Assembly (NCBI RefSeq): GCF_001922575.1
Contig: NZ_MRCI01000001.1
Span: 2,790,001 to 2,854,000 of the forward strand
Direction: 5' to 3'
DNA: 64,000 nt
Source of the DNA: Neptunomonas phycophila
GTDB taxonomy: Bacteria; Pseudomonadota; Gammaproteobacteria; Pseudomonadales; Balneatricaceae
In this document: one piece after another, positions 46,117 to 55,190 of the stretch
Layout: each line of letters opens with the position of its first letter
How positions within the stretch are numbered: the stretch's first letter is position 1
Translations under genes and position numbers: made by a program
Notes under the pieces: model-generated
What the model saw: only the letters and a program-made list of their open reading frames with translations
Database searches by the model: none
Told to the model about the DNA's origin: nothing

Positions 46117-46152
46117 AAGCCGGGCACTGGTTTAACCAGCCCGGCTTTTTTA
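46117..46152 (+). terminator. Terminator of the receptor gene
   Basis: AAGCCGGGC pairs with GCCCGGCTT around a 13-base loop that itself has ACTGGTTTAACCA self-complementarity. A run of six T's follows. It begins about 24 bases past the receptor stop. Confidence 0.85.
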
Positions 46153-46165
46153 AGATCATCGCCAT

Positions 46166-48118
46166 TTATCCGGTTTTGAACCGCGACACGTTGGTCTCTA
46201 ACTGACCGGCCAACCTGTTGATACTCGCACTGTTTTCTGACGTTGTATTCACCTGTTGACGGCTCTTAGTCAATAGTTGCTCAAGTGTTTGCATACTTTT
46301 CGCAATCCCACTAGCCTGCGTCGCTTGCTCATCCGTCGTGTGTGTGACTTGACCTATCAAACTTGTCGCATGTTTCACTTGCTCATTTGTATTAGTTACC
46401 GATGCACCTAATTGCTGAATTTGGCCCAAGCTATTTTGCGTCATATCATTACTTTGCGTCATCATACTTGCCGCTTTCTGCGCATCATTTTGTAGTTTGC
46501 CTATGATCACTTTGATCTCTTCGGTTGAATCACGTGTTCTCATGGCAAGCTGACGCACCTCGTCAGCCACGACAGCAAAACCACGACCATGATCCCCTGC
46601 TCGTGCCGCTTCAATGGCTGCATTTAACGCTAACAAGTTTGTTTGTTCGGCAATACCGTTAATCACTTGCAAGACTTCAGCAATTTTATCGCTACTTTCG
46701 GTTAGCTCACCCATGGTTGATGCTGAACTTTTCATTTGCTCCGCCAAACGGTTTAGCATGTCTGTATTGTCATGCAATAAATGCTGACCTTCACTTGCTT
46801 CACTGGCAATAGTATTAGCAATATTCTGCAACTGAGAGGTCTGCTCAGCGATAGCACGAAAGCTATCTGATAGCATTTCGGTTGCGCCCATAACTGCTTC
46901 AAATTCGGTTTGTTGACGGGTTAGGCTTTCTTCCCCCTGTACCGCGGCGGTTTGCAATTGAGTAGAAGAGACGCTTAAGTTATTGGTAGTCGCATTAATG
47001 CCTGTGCAAATGTTCCTGATCATTTCGACAAAGCTATTGAAGGCCTCCGACAAACGCCCCAGCTCATCTGTGCCTGAATAATGCAGACGCTTGGTTAAAT
47101 CCCCTTCTCCTTGCGCAATATCTTCCATGGTTTCAACAATGGCCTGAATCGGACGTGTAATTAATCGAGAAATAATCCAAGTAAACACCCCAGCAACCAA
47201 GACAATAATGGCGGAGAAGATCAACAACGTGATCACTTCATTAGTAAGGGATTCACTAATCTGCGTACTGGCTTTCCCTAAATCTTGCCAAATGTGATCT
47301 TGTTCTCTGGATACAGCACTGATGGCTTGTTCCGTCAGCGGCGCTATTTGATCGTTAAGGATACGCTCTTGCTGCTCAACCAAACTCACAATCATTGCAG
47401 CGCTTTTAGCCAAGGTAGTTAAGTTCGTATCCATCGCTTTAATCCACCCGACTTGCTCCGCACGACGCAAGCGTTCTCGCAGATCCATCACGGCGTTTTG
47501 TGCACCGTACAACTCCATTTTATAAGCATCAAAATCAGTCCCTGATGGGCTGTTCACAAATGCATTTAAATTAATAATGGCGGCTTGCAAATGGTTACTG
47601 ACTTGTATTGTCCATTGGATTAATACTTGATCAATCGATGGATCTAACGTGGCGCGGATATTATTACTTAGCTCTAACGTCGCTGGGGCTGTTTGCTCCA
47701 GTATAGTACGCAAGCTTTGACGCAGTTGAGTATCATTACTGACAAGCGTATCTAAAAATAAGGTATCCAGCTTGTTGCTGACCATCTCAATGGTCTCGTG
47801 CTCGCGCAATAAATCATAACTGGTGTCCGCAAATAACCGCTTAGCCTGTTCGCTTTGCTCGGAATATTCCATGAGCAAATCATCTGAAGGCTGTTTAAGG
47901 TAGCGCTCGATTACGTTAGCACGCGTCAAAACATTGGTAGTTAAGGCGCTGGATAACCGAGCGTTCGGCTCTATCACCGTTGAAAAGTGCTGAGCTTTCG
48001 CATTGATCCCCTGTAAAGTCCACGTAACAAAAGCACTGTGGATAAGTACCAAAATCAGAATAATTCCCGGCACAAGGCTCAGTTTTACAGCCAAGGGTAA
48101 GTTCGATAAGCGAATCAT
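46166..48118 (-). CDS. Methyl-accepting chemotaxis protein, long helical sensor domain
   Basis: A 650-residue chemoreceptor: TM1 about 13-34, a periplasmic all-helical domain of about 260 residues resembling the HBM (McpS-like) type, TM2 about 298-320, HAMP about 320-373, then the signalling domain with [34 protein letters not shown]. Its start overlaps the upstream exported-protein gene by 4 bases, so the two are translated together. Its place inside an iron-siderophore locus suggests taxis related to that nutrient. That is inference. Confidence 0.92.
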   Translation of the reverse strand: MIRLSNLPLAVKLSLVPGIILILVLIHSAFVTWTLQGINAKAQHFSTVIEPNARLSSALTTNVLTRANVIERYLKQPSDDLLMEYSEQSEQAKRLFADTSYDLLREHETIEMVSNKLDTLFLDTLVSNDTQLRQSLRTILEQTAPATLELSNNIRATLDPSIDQVLIQWTIQVSNHLQAAIINLNAFVNSPSGTDFDAYKMELYGAQNAVMDLRERLRRAEQVGWIKAMDTNLTTLAKSAAMIVSLVEQQERILNDQIAPLTEQAISAVSREQDHIWQDLGKASTQISESLTNEVITLLIFSAIIVLVAGVFTWIISRLITRPIQAIVETMEDIAQGEGDLTKRLHYSGTDELGRLSEAFNSFVEMIRNICTGINATTNNLSVSSTQLQTAAVQGEESLTRQQTEFEAVMGATEMLSDSFRAIAEQTSQLQNIANTIASEASEGQHLLHDNTDMLNRLAEQMKSSASTMGELTESSDKIAEVLQVINGIAEQTNLLALNAAIEAARAGDHGRGFAVVADEVRQLAMRTRDSTEEIKVIIGKLQNDAQKAASMMTQSNDMTQNSLGQIQQLGASVTNTNEQVKHATSLIGQVTHTTDEQATQASGIAKSMQTLEQLLTKSRQQVNTTSENSASINRLAGQLETNVSRFKTG

Positions 48119-49056
48119 AACGACGACCCCGTCAGTGACAAAAGTAAATCATGGACCAATTGTGCCCGGCTGTATAAATCGTTGAGCGACGCGGTTTTAG
48201 GCATTGGGATATTCTTTGCAGCGTTATCAATAGACAGCGATGTTTTCATCCGATGTAAATCGGCTAGCAAGGTTCTGGCGGTGTCATAAATATCAGCCAT
48301 ACCCAACTCCCCACTTCGCAAGGCGCCCGGTGCAATGGCTTCTGTACCCAGCTGGCGCTGAAGCCGGCCCAACAGGTGCATATCTTGATATAGGGTTAAC
48401 ATCACATCCCGCGGTGTTTTAGCGCTAGCCTCTCCTAACGAAACGCTCGGTATTGTTAATTGCGTTTGAGTAGCAATTAAGCGCACTTGTGCCTCTATCA
48501 TATTCAATTGATGAAGCGTTTCTATTGCGTTTGGTGGCGGCACAAGGGCGGCTAACCGATAGGACAGTAGCCATAAATCCCTGAATGCTTCATTTGCATT
48601 TTTGCCTAGCGGTCGTTCTTGTTCAAAGCCCTGCGGATTGATTTGCGCATTACGCAAAGCGCTGTCCATCACGTCATTAATATCTGACAACAAATTTAAT
48701 ACATTAGTAGGCCGCAAAATGGAGTTAGGCAGCCCTTTATCTGGAAGCGAGTTATCATCACTTAAACGACGGGTTTGATCGTAAATATCCAGCGATTTAG
48801 CATATAAATGGATAGGCAACTTACCCGAGAAAATGGGCGCATCTATATCCGTTATCGTTATCTTTTTAGCGTTCGCTAACGCCAGTACCTTCTGGTTAAG
48901 CGTGTTGCTCATCTGAAAAAGATGATTATTATTGACGATCGCCGCCGAAGCCGGCGCCACTTTGAGTGCCATCATCCCTATCAAGCACATTCCTAGCAGG
49001 AAATAAGGTTGGCGCAATTCCTTTGCACACCTATTGAGCATCTGATGTATTAGCAT
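48115..49056 (-). CDS. Exported protein of unknown function coupled to a chemoreceptor
   Basis: A 313-residue protein with an N-terminal signal ([21 protein letters not shown]). The mature part looks wholly helical, with [59 protein letters not shown] and a last helix [20 protein letters not shown] recognise no family. The 4-base overlap with the chemoreceptor suggests a periplasmic partner, such as a binding protein that presents a ligand. It lies between the receptor and the iron ABC genes. Confidence 0.75.
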   Translation of the reverse strand: MLIHQMLNRCAKELRQPYFLLGMCLIGMMALKVAPASAAIVNNNHLFQMSNTLNQKVLALANAKKITITDIDAPIFSGKLPIHLYAKSLDIYDQTRRLSDDNSLPDKGLPNSILRPTNVLNLLSDINDVMDSALRNAQINPQGFEQERPLGKNANEAFRDLWLLSYRLAALVPPPNAIETLHQLNMIEAQVRLIATQTQLTIPSVSLGEASAKTPRDVMLTLYQDMHLLGRLQRQLGTEAIAPGALRSGELGMADIYDTARTLLADLHRMKTSLSIDNAAKNIPMPKTASLNDLYSRAQLVHDLLLSLTGSSL

Positions 49057-49189
49057 AATGTACTTATCGGCTTATTTTTAATTAAGATTAGATTCAGATC
49101 ACTAAACTGCAAAAAAAATTAGCCTTTAGTACTGCTACCAATGCATCAATGTCGCTTTTAGAACATTTAACTGTATTTAATTAGGGACA

Positions 49190-50032
49190 TTACCTAGCGT
49201 ATACACCAGCAATAATAGGCGTACCGCTGACGGGGTCTTCAATTAATGTGCATTTAACGCCATATAAGGTCTCAACTAATGCTTGCGTCACGACGTCCGA
49301 GGGACACCCTTGAGCAACAATCTCACCCGACTTCATCGCGATAAGGTGATCAGCGTAACGGCAGGCCGATGACAAATCATGCACCACCATCACCACTGTT
49401 TTGTTCTCATCTCGGCTAAGAGAACGTATCAACTCAAAAACTTCTATTTGATGTCCTAGATCTAGTGCTGACGTTGGCTCATCAAGCAATAACAGCGGTG
49501 TGGCTTGTGCAATAGACATCGCTATCCATGCTCGCTGCCGCTGCCCGCCTGACATCTGATCTAACGGGCGGTGCGCTAAATCACTGATATCAGCAGCGGC
49601 AAGAGCGGCTTCAACAATGCGTTGATCGGCATCTGACCATTGGCGCAGCATGCCTTGGTGCGGCTGGCGACCAAAGCGGATCAGCTCAAAAGCCGTCATC
49701 CCTTCCGGTGCACTGGCTTCTTGCGGCAATAAAGCTAACTTTTTAGCGACCTCTCTACTGGGTAGACGATTAATGTCATGACCATCGAGCAACACCTGAC
49801 CTTTATCGGGTTCGCGTAAGCGAGCCAGAGCAGACAGCAGCGTAGACTTGCCACAGCCATTAGGCCCAACAATGGCAGTTACTTTTCCTGGCGGTAACGT
49901 AAGTGACAACTGCTCGATGATGACATGATGACGATAACCCACACGGATATTGTCAGCACGTAAAGCCACTTGGTCTTTAGAAGGAGCAACATGCTTGCCA
50001 TCACTCGGGGATATTTTTCTGTGCATAATCAA
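49190..50032 (-). CDS. Iron-siderophore ABC transporter ATPase (FecE/FepC-like)
   Basis: A 280-residue ATPase: Walker A GPNGCGKS, signature MSGGQRQRAWIAMSIAQ, Walker B LLLLDEPTSALD, then HQIEVFELIRSLS and the switch VVHDLSSACRYADHLIAMKSGEIVAQG typical of the FecE/FhuC group. It is the last gene of a four-gene run on the minus strand and powers inner-membrane uptake. Confidence 0.95.
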   Translation of the reverse strand: MIMHRKISPSDGKHVAPSKDQVALRADNIRVGYRHHVIIEQLSLTLPPGKVTAIVGPNGCGKSTLLSALARLREPDKGQVLLDGHDINRLPSREVAKKLALLPQEASAPEGMTAFELIRFGRQPHQGMLRQWSDADQRIVEAALAAADISDLAHRPLDQMSGGQRQRAWIAMSIAQATPLLLLDEPTSALDLGHQIEVFELIRSLSRDENKTVVMVVHDLSSACRYADHLIAMKSGEIVAQGCPSDVVTQALVETLYGVKCTLIEDPVSGTPIIAGVYAR

Positions 50033-50093
50033 GTACTGCTTTATTTGTGATAACTATTAATGAGCGATAGGTGATACAACCAAGCATCAACCG

Positions 50094-51161
50094 CTAACGA
50101 CGGTCGGGCCTCAATAAAATCCATAACAGGTAAGGCCCTCCTACTACGGCAGTTATCACCCCAACGGGGATTTCGATAGGCGATAACGCCGTGCGGCCTA
50201 CCAAGTCTGTCGCCACCATAGTGATCGCACCGACTAAACCGGCATTGATTAGCGGTACCGACTTATAACTATTTAAATAGCGTGCTAGTTCAGGGGCGAC
50301 GAGTGCGATTAAACCCACAGGCCCAGCCACAGCGACAGCCAAGGCGGTCAGTAGCACGGCGACTATCAGCGTTAGCATACGAGAGCGCTTTAAATGAACA
50401 CCTAACCCGCAAGCCACCGCTTCACTAAACCGAAGGGTATTTAACTGCCTTGCGAGGTAGCCCATAAGAGGCAAACACACCATGATGCCCACGGCTAGAG
50501 CCCAAATGGGACCGTCCGTCCTCGCATTCAAGCTACCGACCGTCCACGGATAAGCCGCATTAGCGCTATCGATATCCGTTCGAGCCAACATTAAGTTAGT
50601 TAACGCACCAAATAATGCACCGACACCAATCCCCACAACAATAAAACGATAGCCACGTGCGCCGCTCCCTCCACTTAAACCAAACGACAGGGCAGCGGCC
50701 GTAGCCGCGCCGCCCAGCGCTAACATCGGCGGAGCCAAAGAGGTGGGAACGGCCACAATAGAGGCCACCGCAAATGCCGTAGCGCCATCATCTATGCCGA
50801 TAATACCTGGCGTGGCTAGACGGTTGTGCGCCAAGGTTTGCAACAAACATCCGGATATACCAAACGCAAAACCTGTTAAAAGTCCGGCAACCAGCCTTTG
50901 TAAACGTAGCTCCTGCACTAAAAATACGTTCATCGGCTCCCCTACCCCAAATGCAGCTAAGAGCGCCTGCAATGGCGTAAGCGATTGACTACCCGAAGAC
51001 AGGCTTAGTCCGGTGAGCATTAACAAACAAAGCCATAAGCCGACAGCACTCCACAAGCCGCGCTTGAGTATTAAAAAGCTGTAATCGCGCCAGTGCCAAC
51101 GATAAAAATCATGCAGTACTGACGGTGAGCATGAGGCCTTAGAACCTAGATTAAAGCTCAT
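50094..51161 (-). CDS. Iron-siderophore ABC permease (FecD-like)
   Basis: A 355-residue FecCD family permease. Signs are LRLQRLVAGLLTGFAFGISGCLLQTLAHNRLATPGIIGIDDGA and GPVGLIALVAPELARYLNSYKSVPLINAGLVGAITMVATDLVGRTALSPIEIPVGVITAVVGGPYLLWILLR. About nine membrane helices. It overlaps the preceding permease gene by 4 bases and forms a heterodimer with it. Confidence 0.95.
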   Translation of the reverse strand: MSFNLGSKASCSPSVLHDFYRWHWRDYSFLILKRGLWSAVGLWLCLLMLTGLSLSSGSQSLTPLQALLAAFGVGEPMNVFLVQELRLQRLVAGLLTGFAFGISGCLLQTLAHNRLATPGIIGIDDGATAFAVASIVAVPTSLAPPMLALGGAATAAALSFGLSGGSGARGYRFIVVGIGVGALFGALTNLMLARTDIDSANAAYPWTVGSLNARTDGPIWALAVGIMVCLPLMGYLARQLNTLRFSEAVACGLGVHLKRSRMLTLIVAVLLTALAVAVAGPVGLIALVAPELARYLNSYKSVPLINAGLVGAITMVATDLVGRTALSPIEIPVGVITAVVGGPYLLWILLRPDRR

Positions 51162-52249
51162 AAGCTGGGCATCCTCTGGCTGCGCACAACCGCGACAAGA
51201 ACCGGCGCGCCAATAATGGCGGTGATCACACCGATTGGCAGCTCATAAGGCCTTACAGCGAGCCGAGATAACACATCAGCCACCAACACTAACGAGGGGC
51301 CAAGCAACACAGCCATCCACAATACGCGGCGGATATCAGTACCAACCAAAGCACGCGCTGCAAACGGGACAATCAAACCAATAAATGCAATGGGCCCTGC
51401 GGCAGCGGTTGCAGCGCCGACTAGGAAAGCGACCACTATTAACGTCAGCAACCGTGTTAACCGCGGATTGTGACCCAATCCTGTTGCTATTTTTTCGCCC
51501 AAAGCCAATGACGCTAGCGGCCTAACCAACACCAACATCACAATCAAAGAGCATAAAATCATCGGCGCGGTCCAAGAGAGAATCTCTGCCGAGCGTCCCC
51601 CCAATGCACCGATAATCCAAAAGCGGATCTCATCAGCCGTGCGCTGATCAAATAATAGTAACAGGGTCGTCATAGCCATTAACATCGACGAAAAAGCAGC
51701 CCCAGCCAACACTAAACGTACAGGGTCATCACCTACCCCGCGTACCTGAGATACCAACAGTACTAATAGGCACCCTCCCAAGGCACCTGCGACGGCCACC
51801 CAAATATGCAACCCGGCGGCACTAGAACCTAAGCTAATAGCCACTACCACAGCAAATGAGGCACCCGCACTCACACCCAACAAACCGGGTTCAGCTAAAG
51901 GGTTACGCGTAGCCGCTTGCAGTAAAGATCCAGCAGCCCCCAAAGCAATACCCACGGTAACGCCCAAGAGCGTTCTTACCATGCGCAGCTCAAACACTAC
52001 AAAATGAGCCTCCTCATCAGCAGCCCCAAACAGCGCCGCTAACGCACGACTTGGTGTTACGTCACCCGCCCCTACCAAAAAGCTAGACAGTGTCGCCAAA
52101 CATAAAATGATCAGTGCGATTAGGATTGGGACTAACAAGCATCGGCCAGACTCCATAACAAAGCCTGGCCGTATTGGTGTTGCGACAGTCCCTATATCAG
52201 GATGTTTGGAAGCTGATCCCGGTTCAGGATCTTTTGAAGCAAAAGGCAT
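51158..52249 (-). CDS. Iron-siderophore ABC permease (FecC-like)
   Basis: A 363-residue FecCD family permease, with about 10 membrane helices, LRMVRTLLGVTVGIALGAAGSLLQAATRNPLAEPGLLGVSAGAS and GPIAFIGLIVPFAARALVGTD. A polar N-terminal tail of about 35 residues precedes the first helix. It is coupled to the second permease by a 4-base overlap and follows the binding-protein gene by 63 bases. Confidence 0.95.
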   Translation of the reverse strand: MPFASKDPEPGSASKHPDIGTVATPIRPGFVMESGRCLLVPILIALIILCLATLSSFLVGAGDVTPSRALAALFGAADEEAHFVVFELRMVRTLLGVTVGIALGAAGSLLQAATRNPLAEPGLLGVSAGASFAVVVAISLGSSAAGLHIWVAVAGALGGCLLVLLVSQVRGVGDDPVRLVLAGAAFSSMLMAMTTLLLLFDQRTADEIRFWIIGALGGRSAEILSWTAPMILCSLIVMLVLVRPLASLALGEKIATGLGHNPRLTRLLTLIVVAFLVGAATAAAGPIAFIGLIVPFAARALVGTDIRRVLWMAVLLGPSLVLVADVLSRLAVRPYELPIGVITAIIGAPVLVAVVRSQRMPSL

Positions 52250-52312
52250 GACATACTACTAACAGGAATTATCAACCGCGCCGGCTGACCGGCGCACCCG
52301 AAGTGCATCGAC

Positions 52313-53248
52313 CTAAGGCACTAAATGCTCAGCAAGCGTATCGAGAACAGAGTCCGCCGCGATCATACCCGACCCACTCGACCAGATTTGCCCATCAACC
52401 GCAACAGCCTTACCATTAACGACGGCTTGGAGACGCTTAAACGCGGGTTGTTCTTTAGCCGTTTCAAGTGCGGCTTGACCATCGCTGTTGAGCGTTGCCA
52501 AAAACAACCAATCCCCATCCACTTGGGATAGGTTTTCTAAGCTTAAAATGTCACTGTGAGGTCGCCCTTCAAGCTCACCCGCTATCGCAGGAGATTTCAA
52601 ACCCACCTCGGCTAAAATCTGGCCAGCAAATAGTTTATCGGACATTACGATAGGGCCTTGTGGATTCCAACGCACTACTGATAACACTGTATTCTCAGGT
52701 AGCTTACCCTTGAGTTCAGCCATTCTTTGAGTGATGGCGTCTAACCGTTGCTGGGTTTGCTCTTCACGGTTAAGCGCTTTACCAAAAAACGCGACAGATT
52801 CCTTCCACGGAGTGCCAACAGCAATCTCTGGGACAACGGTCGGCGCCATCATACTAAGCTTTTCATAAAGGCTTTTATCTAAATTGCTCGAAGCAATAAT
52901 TAAATCAGGCTTCACCGCAAAAACAGCCTCCAAATTGGGCTCTCGGATGCTACCTACAATTTTAATATCACCTACACGCTCTTGTAGATACGCTGGTACA
53001 CCGCTGCCTCCTCGAGTAGCTAAAGTAGCCACAGGCTTAAGACCTAGCGCCAACGCCGTATCCAATGCTTCATCTTCCAGTACAACAACGCGTTGCGGAT
53101 CGCCAGATAGAGTTACGTCACCAAACTTTGTGGACAAGGTTCGCTCATCATCGGCGTGCACAAGCGATACAGACAACAAAGCGCTAGCCGTTAAGGCAAC
53201 AATAGAAACAGAACGTATTAAACGTGACACCGGTAACATAGCGATCAA
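52313..53248 (-). CDS. Iron-siderophore substrate-binding protein (FecB-like)
   Basis: A 311-residue class III periplasmic-binding protein. The signal peptide ends SLVHA-DD. It has RVVVLEDEALDTALALGLKPVATLA, NLEAVFAVKPDLIIASSNLDKSLYEKLSMMAPTVV and the end IWSSGSGMIAADSVLDTLAEHLVP, as in FecB/YfiY proteins that bind ferric hydroxamate or citrate complexes. It is the first gene of the importer operon. A Fur-like box lies 42 bases before the start. Confidence 0.93.
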   Translation of the reverse strand: MIAMLPVSRLIRSVSIVALTASALLSVSLVHADDERTLSTKFGDVTLSGDPQRVVVLEDEALDTALALGLKPVATLATRGGSGVPAYLQERVGDIKIVGSIREPNLEAVFAVKPDLIIASSNLDKSLYEKLSMMAPTVVPEIAVGTPWKESVAFFGKALNREEQTQQRLDAITQRMAELKGKLPENTVLSVVRWNPQGPIVMSDKLFAGQILAEVGLKSPAIAGELEGRPHSDILSLENLSQVDGDWLFLATLNSDGQAALETAKEQPAFKRLQAVVNGKAVAVDGQIWSSGSGMIAADSVLDTLAEHLVP

Positions 53249-53612
53249 TCCTTTTGATAAGAAATAAGGCCCAACAAAACAACGATAAAGATAATGATTC
53301 GCATTATGTTACTTAGTTCCACGAAAAACTGCTATGTGCAGGTGCTTTAAAACGCGCAACAAAGCGTTTCGGTTTAGTGAATGTCTATCGCTCCAATGCA
53401 AACGAATGAAGCGGGACGTATCTAAGGTTCGGGTAAATACATACTAATCGTTCTTCTCCCTCTGTCGTTTTCGGACATTCTTAAGGCGCTGCGACACATT
53501 AGCCTAACCCACCCCACGGCTACCATCGCTCTAATGCGATAGGTACTGCTAACTCTTTCGCTATCGACCGTCTTTACATACCCGCCGAGCGGGCCGTTAG
53601 GGAGCTGACACA
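53249..53612. other. Divergent control region between the iron importer and soxB
   Basis: A 364-base gap with a Fur-like box at 53290-53308 serving the importer. Toward soxB lie two small inverted repeats, ATCGC/GCGAT (53525-53540) and CCCGC/GCGGG (53581-53593), the latter just before the soxB ribosome site GGGAGC. I see no gene, known riboswitch or clear sarcosine-regulator site. Confidence 0.5.
53290..53308. promoter_or_regulatory. Fur-like box before the FecB-like gene
   Basis: GATAATGATTCGCATTATG matches 15 of 19 positions of the classic Fur consensus and is flanked by GATAAA. It lies 42 bases upstream of the binding-protein start. Confidence 0.75.
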
Positions 53613-54866
53613 ATGCAGCATTATTCAGGCTTTGGACTGTTAAAACACAGCCTAACCCACCACGAAAACTGGCAACGCCAGTGGCGTAACCCTACGCCCA
53701 AGAAAAAATACGACATCATCATCGTGGGTGGCGGCGGCCATGGGCTAGCCACAGCTTATTACCTAGCGAAAGTGCACGGTATTACTAACATTGCCGTGCT
53801 CGAAAAAGGCTGGTTAGGTGGCGGCAACACGGCACGTAATACCACCATTGTCCGCTCCAACTACTTGTGGGATGAGTCAGCACGTTTATATGAACACGCC
53901 ATGAAACTATGGGAAGGCCTGTCTCAGGATCTTAACTACAACGTGATGTTCTCTCAGCGCGGCGTTTACCATACGTGCCATACGTTGCAAGACATGCGCA
54001 GCAACGAGCGACTCGTTTACGCCAACGCCTTACAAGGTATTGATAACGAGATGCTAGACGCTGAACAAGTGCAAAAAGAGATCCCTGCGATTGATTGCTC
54101 ACCGAGTGCGCGCTATCCCATTTTAGGTGCATCTGTACAACGCCGAGGCGGCAACGCCCGCCATGATGCCGTGGCTTGGGGTTATGCCCGTGGCGCGGAT
54201 GCACTGGGTGTCGACTTAATACAACAGTGCGAAGTGATCGATATGGTGATCGAGAACAACATTGTGAAAGGCGTTAAGACTAAGCAACACGGCGTCATCA
54301 TGGCTGATCGTGTAGGTTGTGTCACCGCCGGCAACTCAAGCACGCTAGCAAAAATGGCAGGCTTTGATTTACCGTTGGAATCCCACCCCCTACAAGCACT
54401 GGTATCTGAACCTATCAAACCGATTATCGATTGCGTGGTTATGTCCAATCATGTGCACGGCTATGTGTCGCAATCAGACAAAGGCGATTTGGTCATTGGT
54501 GCCGGTATTGACGGCTACACAGGTTATGGCCAACGCGGGTCATATCCCACTATTGAACATACCATCCAAGCCATTATTGAGATGTTTCCTATTTTCAGCC
54601 GGGTACGCATGAACCGACAATGGGGTGGCATTGTAGATACCACGGCAGACGCTTGTCCTATTATCTCAGAAACACCGGTAGGTGGTTTGTTCTTTAACTG
54701 CGGCTGGGGCACAGGCGGCTTTAAAGCAACTCCTGGCTCTGGTCATGTGTTTGCAGCCACGTTGGCCGAAGGCAAAGCTCATCCACTGGCCGAACCATTT
54801 TCTATGTTCCGCTTCCACAGCGGCAAATTAATTGATGAGCACGGCGCCGCTGGCGTGGCGCACTAA
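53613..54866 (+). CDS. soxB: Sarcosine oxidase subunit beta (SoxB)
   Basis: A 417-residue flavoprotein of the DAO fold. The FAD-binding Rossmann start is [20 protein letters not shown], followed by [39 protein letters not shown], which carries the family region around the flavins. The C-terminus has [18 protein letters not shown]. The heterotetrameric enzyme oxidises sarcosine to glycine with formation of 5,10-methylene-tetrahydrofolate and peroxide. First gene of soxBDAG. MgdA of the N-methylglutamate pathway is homologous, so the exact N-methyl substrate is inferred. Confidence 0.93.
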   Translation: MQHYSGFGLLKHSLTHHENWQRQWRNPTPKKKYDIIIVGGGGHGLATAYYLAKVHGITNIAVLEKGWLGGGNTARNTTIVRSNYLWDESARLYEHAMKLWEGLSQDLNYNVMFSQRGVYHTCHTLQDMRSNERLVYANALQGIDNEMLDAEQVQKEIPAIDCSPSARYPILGASVQRRGGNARHDAVAWGYARGADALGVDLIQQCEVIDMVIENNIVKGVKTKQHGVIMADRVGCVTAGNSSTLAKMAGFDLPLESHPLQALVSEPIKPIIDCVVMSNHVHGYVSQSDKGDLVIGAGIDGYTGYGQRGSYPTIEHTIQAIIEMFPIFSRVRMNRQWGGIVDTTADACPIISETPVGGLFFNCGWGTGGFKATPGSGHVFAATLAEGKAHPLAEPFSMFRFHSGKLIDEHGAAGVAH

Positions 54867-54887
54867 CGAGCGGTTAGGAGACAACAT

Positions 54888-55178
54888 ATGTTCCATATCT
54901 ATTGCCCTCATTGTGCGGAATACCGCGAAGAAGATGAGTTTCACGCCAAGGGCCAAGCGCATATTGTACGTCCACTCGACCCAGACACCTGCAGCGATGC
55001 CGAGTGGGGAAACTATATGTATTTTCGCCCTAACCCTAAAGGGTTACGCCACGAAATTTGGTACCACAGCGCGGGATGTCGCAAATTTTTTAACATGACA
55101 CGCGACACCGTAACCTACGAGATTAAAGAGGTGTACTTGATAGGCCAACAGCCTCAGTTCACCGCTGATGCCCTTTAA
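54888..55178 (+). CDS. soxD: Sarcosine oxidase subunit delta (SoxD)
   Basis: A 96-residue small zinc-binding subunit of the heterotetramer. The zinc ligands are C6 and C9 in YCPHCAEYR, H60 or H19 and C64 in HSAGCRKFF. RBS GGAG lies before the ATG. It follows soxB by 21 bases and precedes soxA by 12 bases. Confidence 0.94.
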   Translation: MFHIYCPHCAEYREEDEFHAKGQAHIVRPLDPDTCSDAEWGNYMYFRPNPKGLRHEIWYHSAGCRKFFNMTRDTVTYEIKEVYLIGQQPQFTADAL

Positions 55179-55190
55179 GGAGCAGCCCCG

